Of a stretch of DNA of 64,000 nt, positions 52,117 through 58,995 are shown piece after piece (within the stretch, counting starts at the first letter, position 1; the number at the start of each line of letters is the position of its first letter). A program made the translations under genes and the position numbers. Source of the stretch: Streptomyces sp. ML-6 (GTDB lineage Bacteria; Actinomycetota; Actinomycetes; Streptomycetales; Streptomycetaceae); NCBI RefSeq assembly GCF_030116705.1, contig NZ_JAOTIK010000001.1, positions 4,430,501 to 4,494,500 on the forward strand. The letters run 5' to 3'. The notes beneath the pieces are model-generated. The model saw only the letters and a list, made by a program, of their open reading frames with translations. It was not told where the DNA came from and ran no database searches.

Positions 52117-53405
52117 CCCTCCCGGGCGTGCTGTTACTGGACGCGGCCGGCCCCGAGGCAGGTTTCCTCGCCACGGCGGCCGCCGTCCGCGGGCACCAGG
52201 TCCACGCCGCGACCACCGCCGCGGCGTACGCGGGCTACGGGCCGGAGCTGAGGGGTCTTCTGGCCGGGCGGGTCGTCACCGACTTCGCCCGGCCCGGCCG
52301 GGCCCTCGACGAGATCGCCGTGTACGCCCGCCGCCACGGTGTCGGCGCCGTGCTCACCGTCAACGAATACCTGACCAGTCTCGCCGCGCACCTCTGCGCC
52401 GAACTGGGGGTGCCCGGCAACGACCCCGCCGCCTCGCGGGCGGCCCGGGACAAGGCCGTCATGGCCGAGGTGTTCGCAGCGGCCGGGGTGCGCACCCCGT
52501 ACACGGTCCTCGTCCAAGACGGCGCCGGGCTGCGGGCCGCGCTGGCAGACCCACGGGTCGGCTTCCCGTGCGTCATCAAGCCGCTGTCCGCGGCGGGCTC
52601 CGCCGGCGTCACGGTGGTGAGCGGCCCGGGCGGCGCGGTCGAGGCCGCCGACACCGCCCGCGCGGCGGTCGGCATGCACAAAAGCGGTGGCGACCCGCCC
52701 ATCCTGGTCCAGGCATACGCCGCGGGGACGGAGTACAGCATCGAGTCCCTTACACAAGACAGCACCACGACACACCTCGCCGTGACCCGGAAGTGGGTGA
52801 CCGGCGACCCGAAGAGGGTCGAGACGGGGCACAGCCTTCCCGTCCGCCTGCCCCCGGCCGTCGAGGCGGCCGTGTACCGGGAGGTGGAGGCGGCCCTCCG
52901 GGCGTCCGGTATCCGGCATGGTGCCTCGCACACCGAGGTCATCGTCGGCGAGGACGGGCGGTGCACGGTCATTGAGATCGGCGCCCGCCTCGCCGCCGGG
53001 CAGATCGGCGTCCTGATCCAGCACGCCCTGGGCATCGACGTGTGGGCGGCTCTGCTCGACGTCGCCCTCGGCCGCCCGGCCGCGCTCGCCCCCACCGCCC
53101 GCGGGTATGCGACTGTGCGGTTCGTGACCAGCCCGCGCGCCGGACGGCTGACCTCGCTCTCCGGATTCCCGACGACGGGGCCGGGCGTGCCGTTCGCCCG
53201 CCTGCGGGCGGCGATCGGGAGCACCGTCCACGAACCGGGAGCCAACGGCCACCGGCTCGGATCGTTCGTGGTCACCGGCCTGGACGCTGCCGAGGTCGAG
53301 GAGCGGGCCGACGCGCAACTGCGGAGGATCCGCATCGAAGTCGAACCACACCACCACGGCGAACCGGGACCGGCCCCCGACCGCTCGGCCAGGACCGACC
53401 GATGA
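52113..53405 (+). CDS. Second ATP-grasp ligase (carboxylate-amine ligase-like)
   Basis: A 430-aa ATP-grasp enzyme. The N-terminal Rossmann-like part (GVLLLDAAGPEAGFLATAAAVRGHQVHAATT, GVGAVLTVNEYLTSLAAHLCAELGVPGNDPAASRAARDK) leads to the central ATP-grasp fold. There the ATP lysine is in FPCVIKPLSAAGSAGV and the metal ligands are in HTEVIVGEDGRCTVIEIGARLAAGQ. The last 100 residues form the C-terminal domain common to BL00235/L-amino acid ligase-like proteins. It would make an additional amide bond, adding another amino acid to the peptide or building the cap dipeptide. GTG overlaps the amidinotransferase stop. Confidence 0.85.
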   Translation: MTLPGVLLLDAAGPEAGFLATAAAVRGHQVHAATTAAAYAGYGPELRGLLAGRVVTDFARPGRALDEIAVYARRHGVGAVLTVNEYLTSLAAHLCAELGVPGNDPAASRAARDKAVMAEVFAAAGVRTPYTVLVQDGAGLRAALADPRVGFPCVIKPLSAAGSAGVTVVSGPGGAVEAADTARAAVGMHKSGGDPPILVQAYAAGTEYSIESLTQDSTTTHLAVTRKWVTGDPKRVETGHSLPVRLPPAVEAAVYREVEAALRASGIRHGASHTEVIVGEDGRCTVIEIGARLAAGQIGVLIQHALGIDVWAALLDVALGRPAALAPTARGYATVRFVTSPRAGRLTSLSGFPTTGPGVPFARLRAAIGSTVHEPGANGHRLGSFVVTGLDAAEVEERADAQLRRIRIEVEPHHHGEPGPAPDRSARTDR

Positions 53406-54406
53406 GCGGGCCCGTCACACGGGAGGCTCACGAATCCGGGTCCGATGCGGCGATCACAGCGGCCTGCTTCCCCGCCCCTGCCCTTCTCCTGCGCACCAAC
53501 GATCCGGTCGCCCAGCGGACGGTCCGGGCCTTCGCCGGCCAGCAGGCCGAGGCGGCGCGCTTTCTGGCCCGGTCCCTGGCCGCAGCTCTCCGCTCGGCCC
53601 CCGACATGCGGGCCCGGGTCGCGGTATTCATCGCCGCGTTCGAGGCGACGGAGAACTGGCGGTACAGGGCAGCGGCCTCCAGCCCTCACAGCACCGGCCG
53701 ATACAGCCCCATCTGGGCAGACCGGTTCCGGACTCCCATCACTGACGACAACCCCAACCTCTTCCGCATCGGCGACCACACCCGCTTCCGGGATGGCGCA
53801 ACATGGGATCCAGCGACCCGCACCTACCAGGGCGGCACCGACACCCCGGCCAGCCGGACGATGCGACGGTTCGAGGCGCTCGCAGCCGCCAGATTTCCCC
53901 CGTCGCCACGCGTTGACGTCGTGTGCAACAGCGTCTCCCTGCCCGACGGCTGCAGCGCGGACGGGACGCGGCTCCTGCGCGGCGCCGCCGCCCACCAGGC
54001 CGCAGCCGAAATGACCGCCCGGATCTCGGTGCGAGGCGGGGACACGTCCCGCATCACCACCAGCGGACATCTGATCTATACCGCCAGCGCACCAGAAGCA
54101 GAACGCCACGCGGTCTTCCACCACGCCATGACCCTGCTCGCCCGCGACCACACCACCCCGGCCGACGTGCTGACCGCATGGCTTCAGGCGGCCTACCTCC
54201 TCTACCAGGCCCCCCGCAGAAAGCGAGGGGCCGACGCGACGATCCGCACCTTCCTCGTCGCAGCGGGCACCCTCCTGCTGTCCAGACCGCCCGTGCTACC
54301 GCACGACATCGACCTGCGCGCCTACGCCCAGACACACGATCTGTTCACCACCGAACTACGGGCCGCCCAGGGCATCGACACAACCTCCGTCGGATGGTGG
54401 ATCTGA
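53402..54406 (+). CDS. Unknown protein of the pentapeptide cluster
   Basis: A 334-aa protein whose ATG overlaps the ligase stop (ATGA), so it is part of the operon. No family is recognised. It is helix-rich (AQRTVRAFAGQQAEAARFLARSLAAAL, ADVLTAWLQAAYLLYQAPRRKRG) with a His-rich stretch ERHAVFHHAMTLLARDH and a terminal TTSVGWWI. It has no membrane segment. It could be a new tailoring enzyme, a peptidase removing Met-Ser, or a chaperone. Last gene before the convergent phosphotransferase. Confidence 0.7.
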   Translation: MSGPVTREAHESGSDAAITAACFPAPALLLRTNDPVAQRTVRAFAGQQAEAARFLARSLAAALRSAPDMRARVAVFIAAFEATENWRYRAAASSPHSTGRYSPIWADRFRTPITDDNPNLFRIGDHTRFRDGATWDPATRTYQGGTDTPASRTMRRFEALAAARFPPSPRVDVVCNSVSLPDGCSADGTRLLRGAAAHQAAAEMTARISVRGGDTSRITTSGHLIYTASAPEAERHAVFHHAMTLLARDHTTPADVLTAWLQAAYLLYQAPRRKRGADATIRTFLVAAGTLLLSRPPVLPHDIDLRAYAQTHDLFTTELRAAQGIDTTSVGWWI

Positions 54407-54422
54407 TCTGCCCACCGGCCAG

Positions 54423-55409
54423 TCAGGCCAGACCGGCAAGCACTCCTGCCAGCGTGTCGTAACTCTCGCGGACCGCGTCCGCCCTGCCCAGCCGGTGCCG
54501 TTCAAGCCGGATCGCGCCCAGGTGCCGGGCCTCGTAGATTCTCGCGCGCCACACAGCGGCGGACGAGCGGTCCAAGGCACCATAGGACTCCCAGAACGCG
54601 GTCCGCTCGTCCTCCTTGGCCGTCGCCATGCGGATGGTCCAGTCGGCCGCCGGGTCACCGAACCACGCACGGTCGAAGTCCAGCACCCCGGTGATCACCG
54701 GCTTGGGGGCCTTCGGGTCCAACAGGGCGTTGACGGTCCATAGATCTCCGGTCAGCAGCCTCGGCCCGGTGACCTCGTCGAGGGCGGCCCGGCCGTGCGT
54801 GGCCACCGCCGCAACTTTTCGTACGTCGCCCGCGTCCAGACCGGCACCGTCCAGGTCCGCAGCGATCTCCTCCAGCGAAGCGATCACCGCCTCGCTCCAC
54901 GTCCCGTGCCCCGGACCGCCGACGGGCCCGAAGTGCGGACCGCGTACATCGTGCACGGAACGGGCGATGGCACCCATCTGCCCGAAGAACGCCGACCACT
55001 GCGCACGCGGATACGCCCCCAACCGCTCCGGGGCCGGGACGCCGTCCAGGCAGGTCTGGATCATCCAGTCCCGGCCGATCACCTCGTGCGACCAGTCCGC
55101 GGCGAGCACCCGCGGCATCAGCGGCGCGATCACCGCCAGCCAGGGCTGGGCCGCGTACTCGTTCCGCATCAGGTGGCGCTCGCTGCGGAACTGGCGGCTC
55201 TCCTCCGGTGCTACCCGCAGGATCACCGGTTCCGCCCGCCCGGCCAGGCTCACACGGTAGACGTTGTTGTACATCCCCGTGCCCAGCTCGATCGCGGAGG
55301 CAGGCACAGCCGCAGTGCCGAAGGCACGGCGGCAGATCTCCGCAATCTCCTGGGCGGTCAGTGACTGCTGGAACGCATCCGAGGCGCGCTCAACCGGCTG
55401 AAAATCCAC
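54423..55409 (-). CDS. Aminoglycoside phosphotransferase-family protein
   Basis: A 328-aa kinase-fold protein (APH/choline kinase-like). It has a nucleotide-binding loop IELGTGMYNNVYRV, the ATP lysine replaced in VILRVAP, the catalytic loop LLTGDLWTVNALLD (usual HGD replaced by TGD) and the metal Asp in LDFDRAWFGDP. It faces the peptide operon tail to tail. It may phosphorylate the peptide product as self-resistance or be unrelated; distance is only 17 bp. The catalytic base Asp is kept although the His before it is Thr. Confidence 0.8.
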   Translation of the reverse strand: MDFQPVERASDAFQQSLTAQEIAEICRRAFGTAAVPASAIELGTGMYNNVYRVSLAGRAEPVILRVAPEESRQFRSERHLMRNEYAAQPWLAVIAPLMPRVLAADWSHEVIGRDWMIQTCLDGVPAPERLGAYPRAQWSAFFGQMGAIARSVHDVRGPHFGPVGGPGHGTWSEAVIASLEEIAADLDGAGLDAGDVRKVAAVATHGRAALDEVTGPRLLTGDLWTVNALLDPKAPKPVITGVLDFDRAWFGDPAADWTIRMATAKEDERTAFWESYGALDRSSAAVWRARIYEARHLGAIRLERHRLGRADAVRESYDTLAGVLAGLA

Positions 55410-55470
55410 ATCGCTCAGGATGCCCCGCTCGACAGCCGCTCGTCACATCCACCGCGTACAGCTTCCCCGG

Positions 55471-55740
55471 ATGCGCATGGAGCTGCCGCCCGACGCGGTC
55501 GAGCACGTCGCCAAGCAGGTCGGTGTGGCCGCGTCCGAACTGGGGTTCTGCGACTTCACCTCGCGTGCCGCGAAACGGCACCGCAGCGAGCTGCGGGATC
55601 TGACGGGCTGGCACGAGTGCACGAAGACCGATCTGGTCAAGCTTGTCTCGCACCTGGTGGACGTGGGCTGGCCCGACGAGCGCCGTGAGGAGCAGGTGCG
55701 GGCCGAGCTGCTTCGGAAGCGTGGCCGAGGGCGTGTTGTA
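55471..55740 (+). pseudogene. Remnant of Tn3-family transposase N-terminal domain (DUF4158)
   Basis: About 90 residues (MRMELPPDAVEHVAKQVGVA..., ELGFCDFTSRAAKRHRSELRDLTGWHE, DLVKLVSHLVDVGWPDERREEQVRAELLRKR) match the DUF4158 N-terminal domain of Tn3-type transposases. That domain recognises the element ends. The catalytic DDE domain is absent, and after RGRVV the frame turns into unrelated Arg/Pro-rich sequence. A dead fragment left at the boundary of the pentapeptide cluster. Confidence 0.78.
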
Positions 55741-55792
55741 AGACCTGCCCGTGGCGATGAGGACGGGGCAACGGCTTCGCGAAACGCAAGCG

Positions 55793-55829
55793 CGCCTCCG
55801 TACAGCCGAAGTACGGCCGTGCGGAGGCG
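55793..55829. terminator. Nested hairpin beyond the transposase remnant
   Basis: Outer stem CGCCTCCG/CGGAGGCG (55793-55800 and 55822-55829), extended by G-U pairing, enclosing GCCG/CGGC with an AAGTA loop. It lies 40 bp from the end of the convergent methyltransferase gene and could terminate it from the minus strand, or mark the end of the former element. Confidence 0.55.
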
Positions 55830-55867
55830 TACCCCAGAGCCGCCCGGATCTCATGGCCGCCCGGGTC

Positions 55868-56527
55868 TCAAGGCCGCTCGGGCTTGCGGGCGAGGAAGGT
55901 GGCGAAGGTTCTCTCGGCCCCCTCGGCGGGTTCCTCCACCAGCCGGGCGGTGAGGGCGAGCCCGGCCTGCTTCAGGAGCTCGGCGAGCCGGTCGGGCGGC
56001 AGCAGGTAGGACTCGTAGGACACCGGGAGGCCGCCGTACGCCTGCGTGGGACGCAGATGTTGGCCGTCCCCCACGTGCCCGGCCAGCATCAGGCAGCCCC
56101 CGGGCGCGAGGGTCCGGTGGAACTCGCCGAACACCACCGGCAGCAGCTCCGGCGGCGTGTGGTGGGTGGAGTAGTACGCGAGGACGCCTCCGAGGGCGTC
56201 GTCCGCGAGCGGGAGCGCGGTCATCGAGCCGACGGCGAAGAGCAGGCCGGGGTGGGTGTCGCGGGCCAGCTCGATCATGGCGGGCGACAGGTCCATGCCG
56301 AACACGGGCACGTTCCGTTCGGCGAGGTGGGCCGTGACCTTGCCCGGCCCGCACCCCAGGTCGGCGACGGGCCCGAGGCCGGACGTCCGCACCGTCTCCG
56401 CGAAGACGTCCAGCATCCCCCGCGACAGCGGGTCCAGCTCCGCCGGGGACCTGACCCGCTCGAAGTAGGCGGAGGCGACGATGTCGTACGACTTCCGGAC
56501 GGCGGCGAGGTGGGAGACGTCAGGCAT
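55868..56527 (-). CDS. Class I SAM-dependent methyltransferase
   Basis: A 219-aa methyltransferase with SAM motif I VADLGCGPGKVTAHLA, motif II VFGMDLSPAMIELAR, and the conserved post-motifs AVGSMTALPLADDALGGVLAYYS and LAPGGCLMLAGHVGD. This is the ubiquinone/menaquinone-like methyltransferase-11 group. The ATG at 56527 begins MPDVSHLAAVRKSYDIVASAY, as usual. Single gene; substrate unknown. It could serve the nearby peptide cluster, but the transposase remnant separates them. Confidence 0.87.
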   Translation of the reverse strand: MPDVSHLAAVRKSYDIVASAYFERVRSPAELDPLSRGMLDVFAETVRTSGLGPVADLGCGPGKVTAHLAERNVPVFGMDLSPAMIELARDTHPGLLFAVGSMTALPLADDALGGVLAYYSTHHTPPELLPVVFGEFHRTLAPGGCLMLAGHVGDGQHLRPTQAYGGLPVSYESYLLPPDRLAELLKQAGLALTARLVEEPAEGAERTFATFLARKPERP

Positions 56528-56602
56528 GCGGGCGACTGTAACGAAGGCCCCCAGCAACCGACTTCGGGGCGCCGGCCGGGGCCGTCCCGCGACCGCCGGC
56601 CG

Positions 56603-57130
56603 TCACTGCGGAGCGTCGCGCAGGTCCCGTACGTACCAGTCGAACCGGGTGTCGTCGTTGCCGGGCGGCTGCTCGCCGGGGCTGAACCCCGCCCGCCGCG
56701 CGACCGCGACGGATGCGCGATTCTCCGGGTCGACCTGGATCACCGCCTCCTCGCCGCCCTCGGTGGCCGCGTAGTGCGACGCCAGCAGGACCGCGCGGGT
56801 GGCCAGGCCCCGCCCCCGCCAGGCGGGGTAGAGGCCGTAGGCGACGTTCACCTGGCCGGGGGCCAGGCCCTCCTCCGCGAACCGCAGGTCGACCGTCCCC
56901 GCGAGCGTCTCGTCGGAGCCCACCCGGATGCCGAAGGCGCGGAGCGGCCCGCCGGTGTCCCACTGCTCCCGGCAGTGCCGGAAGTACGCTTCGACGCCCT
57001 CCCGCGTGCCGGGGCCGCCGTTGAGCCAGCGGACCAGCAGTTCGTCCTCCCCCGCGAGATGCGCCGCCGCATCCTCCGGGCGCAGCGGCGACAGAGTGAT
57101 GGTCCCGTCGGACAGTCTCACCTCGTGCAT
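56603..57130 (-). CDS. GNAT-family N-acetyltransferase
   Basis: A 175-aa GNAT (RimJ/RimL-like) enzyme: VRLSDGTITLSPLRPEDAAAHLA start, acetyl-CoA binding AYGLYPAWRGRGLATRAVLLA with the Q/RxxGxG/A loop, and VDPENRASVAVARRAGF at the end. Substrate unknown. Single gene divergent from the enoyl-CoA hydratase operon; the repeat array and operator lie between. Confidence 0.88.
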   Translation of the reverse strand: MHEVRLSDGTITLSPLRPEDAAAHLAGEDELLVRWLNGGPGTREGVEAYFRHCREQWDTGGPLRAFGIRVGSDETLAGTVDLRFAEEGLAPGQVNVAYGLYPAWRGRGLATRAVLLASHYAATEGGEEAVIQVDPENRASVAVARRAGFSPGEQPPGNDDTRFDWYVRDLRDAPQ

Positions 57131-57191
57131 CCGGCAATCCTCGACGCCGAAGCCGCTTCGCACCATCAAATTCCGGCGGCGCGGCCGAGAA

Positions 57192-57277
57192 GCGCCGGAA
57201 GCGTGGCGTCGGAAGTGTGGCGCCGGAAGCTTGGCAGAGGAAAGCGCGCCAGCGGAAAGCGTGGCGCCGGAAATCAT
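57192..57277. repeat. Six imperfect 14-16 bp tandem repeats before the echA operator
   Basis: Six head-to-tail copies of GCGCCGGAAGCGTG and variants end exactly at the CAAGC palindrome of the enoyl-CoA hydratase promoter. The repeats have the shared core GGAA. They do not encode anything on either strand. They could be multiple binding sites or a decayed array created by slippage. Confidence 0.7.
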
Positions 57278-57320
57278 GCAAGCGTGCTTGATTGTTCCTG
57301 CTCCCGCTGCCACGCTCGAC
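57268..57320 (+). promoter_or_regulatory. Operator/promoter of echA-TetR (CAAGCGTGCTTG)
   Basis: A near-perfect palindrome CAAGCGTGCTTG (57279-57290) overlaps TTGATT as a -35, followed by 17 nt and CACGCT as a -10 candidate. The segment matches the catabolic operon promoter at 35146-35196 in the palindrome, the GGAAAT upstream block, ATTGTT downstream and CCGCTGCCA. Autoregulation by the TetR protein of the same operon is inferred. Confidence 0.72.
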
Positions 57321-57351
57321 GCGACGTCCCCGCAGCAATGGAGAGTGCCCG

Positions 57352-58098
57352 ATGAGCCGGCTCGCCGCCCCCGTCCACGACCGGGGCATCACCACCCTCG
57401 CCCTCGACTCACCGGCCAACCGCAACGCGCTCTCCGCGGCCCTGGTCGACGAGCTCGGCACCGCCCTGGACGCGTGCGCGGCCGACGACGCCGTACGGGC
57501 CGTCGTCCTCACCCACACCGGCAACACCTTCTGCGCCGGCGCCGACCTCACCGCACCGCCCGACCCGCACGCCCTCGTCGCCCTGATGCGGCGGATCGTC
57601 GCCCTGCCCAAACCCGTCGTCGCCCGGGTCACCGGACACGTCCGGGCGGGCGGCCTCGGGCTGCTCGGGGCCTGCGACGTCTCGGCGGCCGGACCCGGCG
57701 CCTCGTTCGCCCTCACCGAGTCCCGGCTCGGCCTCGCCCCCGCCGTCATCTCCCTGCCGCTGCTGCCCCGTACCGACCCGCGCGCCGCCACCCGCTACTA
57801 CCTCACCGGCGAACGCTTCGACGCGGCCGAGGCCGCCCGCATCGGCCTGATCACGCTCGCCGTCGGACCGGGCGAGGACATCGACCAGGCACTCGCCCCC
57901 GTGCTGGACGGCCTGCGCAAAGCCTCCCCGCAGGGGCTGAGGGCATCGAAGGAGCTGGTCACGGCTACTGTGCTGGAAAGCTTCGACCAGCACGCCGAAG
58001 ACCTCATCGCCCGCTCGGCGGCACTCTTCGCCTCCGCCGAAGCCCGGGAAGGAATGACGGCTTTCCTCGAACGACGGGACCCCGCATGGGCGTTGTGA
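57352..58098 (+). CDS. Enoyl-CoA hydratase/isomerase-family protein
   Basis: A 248-aa crotonase-fold protein: SPANRNALSAALVDELGTAL, the first oxyanion-hole segment TFCAGADL, and the second GHVRAGGLGLLGACDVSAA. The usual catalytic acidic residue is replaced by small residues in part of the second region, as in some isomerases. It follows a GAGAG Shine-Dalgarno and overlaps the TetR start. Probably acts in the same acyl-CoA pathway as the 35-44 kb operon because the promoters are nearly the same. Confidence 0.88.
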   Translation: MSRLAAPVHDRGITTLALDSPANRNALSAALVDELGTALDACAADDAVRAVVLTHTGNTFCAGADLTAPPDPHALVALMRRIVALPKPVVARVTGHVRAGGLGLLGACDVSAAGPGASFALTESRLGLAPAVISLPLLPRTDPRAATRYYLTGERFDAAEAARIGLITLAVGPGEDIDQALAPVLDGLRKASPQGLRASKELVTATVLESFDQHAEDLIARSAALFASAEAREGMTAFLERRDPAWAL

Positions 58099-58679
58099 TG
58101 CCCCCCACCGACCGGACCCCCAAGCAGGACCGCAGCCGCGCCACCCGCCGCAGGCTCCTCGAAGCCGCCGTCTCCTGCCTGGCCGAACACGGCTGGGCGG
58201 GCTCCACGGTCTCCGCCGTCGCCGAACGCGCGGGCGTCTCGCGGGGCGCGGCCCAGCACCACTTCCCGACCCGCGAGGACCTGTTCACCGCGGCCGTCGA
58301 GTACGTCGCCGAGGAACGCTCCGCCGCCCTGCGCGCCCTGCCCGTCCAGGGCCGCACGGAGGTCGTCGCCGCACTCGTCGACCTGTACACCGGGCCGCTC
58401 TTCCGCGCCGCGCTCCAGCTCTGGGTCGCCGCGTCCAACGAACCGCAGCTCCGCCCCCGCGTCACCGAACTCGAAGCCCGCGTCGGCCGCGAGACCCACC
58501 GCATCGCCGTCGAACTCCTCGCCGCCGACGAGACGAGGCCCGGCGTGCGCGAAACCGTCCAGGGCCTCCTCGACATGGCCCGCGGCCTGGGCCTGGCCAA
58601 CGTCCTCACCGACGACACGGCCCGCCGCCGGGGAGTCGTGGCGCAGTGGACGGTCCTGCTGGAACGGGCACTGGACTGA
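58098..58679 (+). CDS. TetR-family regulator, probable regulator of the acyl-CoA regulon
   Basis: A 193-aa TetR protein. HTH: RRLLEAAVSCLAEHGWAGSTVSAVAERAGVSRGAAQHHFPTREDLF (residues about 15-62), followed by a helical ligand domain (LYTGPLFRAALQLWVAASNEPQLRPRVTELE). The ATG overlaps the hydratase stop (TGATG); an in-frame ATG 12 nt earlier is an alternative. The palindrome CAAGCRTGCTTG upstream of this operon and of the 35-44 kb operon is the likely binding site, with an acyl-CoA intermediate as ligand. Confidence 0.85.
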   Translation: MPPTDRTPKQDRSRATRRRLLEAAVSCLAEHGWAGSTVSAVAERAGVSRGAAQHHFPTREDLFTAAVEYVAEERSAALRALPVQGRTEVVAALVDLYTGPLFRAALQLWVAASNEPQLRPRVTELEARVGRETHRIAVELLAADETRPGVRETVQGLLDMARGLGLANVLTDDTARRRGVVAQWTVLLERALD

Positions 58680-58995
58680 GCCGCGGCAAGTAGGGCTGGC
58701 ACCAGGGGCGTTGGGGGGAAAGCCGCAGTGATCCCCGGGGTGCCGCGCGACTAGCGTCGATCCGCGTGAGACACGGACAGAGCAGGCGGAGCGAACAGCC
58801 CTTCCGCCCGCCCGGTCGTCCCGGCCGCGGTCCCGGTACTGCCGGCCGCCGCCCCCGTACACCGGCAAGCGCATCCCGAACGCCACGCCTGTCACCGGGC
58901 TGTTCGGCAGGCGCCCGGTGGCCGCACACGGGCTCGCCGACCCCGAAATGCCGTGTCTCTCCCATGAGCAGCACCGACCAGCCCAGGGAGACAGA
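58680..58995. other. Intergenic region before the aminopeptidase gene
   Basis: A non-coding stretch of 316 bp. No convincing promoter, repeat or RNA was found. A GGGAGACAGA Shine-Dalgarno region ends it just before the GTG at 58996. Confidence 0.4.

Noticed and set aside
55742..55953. Continuation of the transposase fragment as a coding gene
   Set aside because: After RGRVV the frame is Arg/Pro-rich, crosses a terminator-like hairpin and runs antisense into the methyltransferase gene. It does not resemble a Tn3 transposase.
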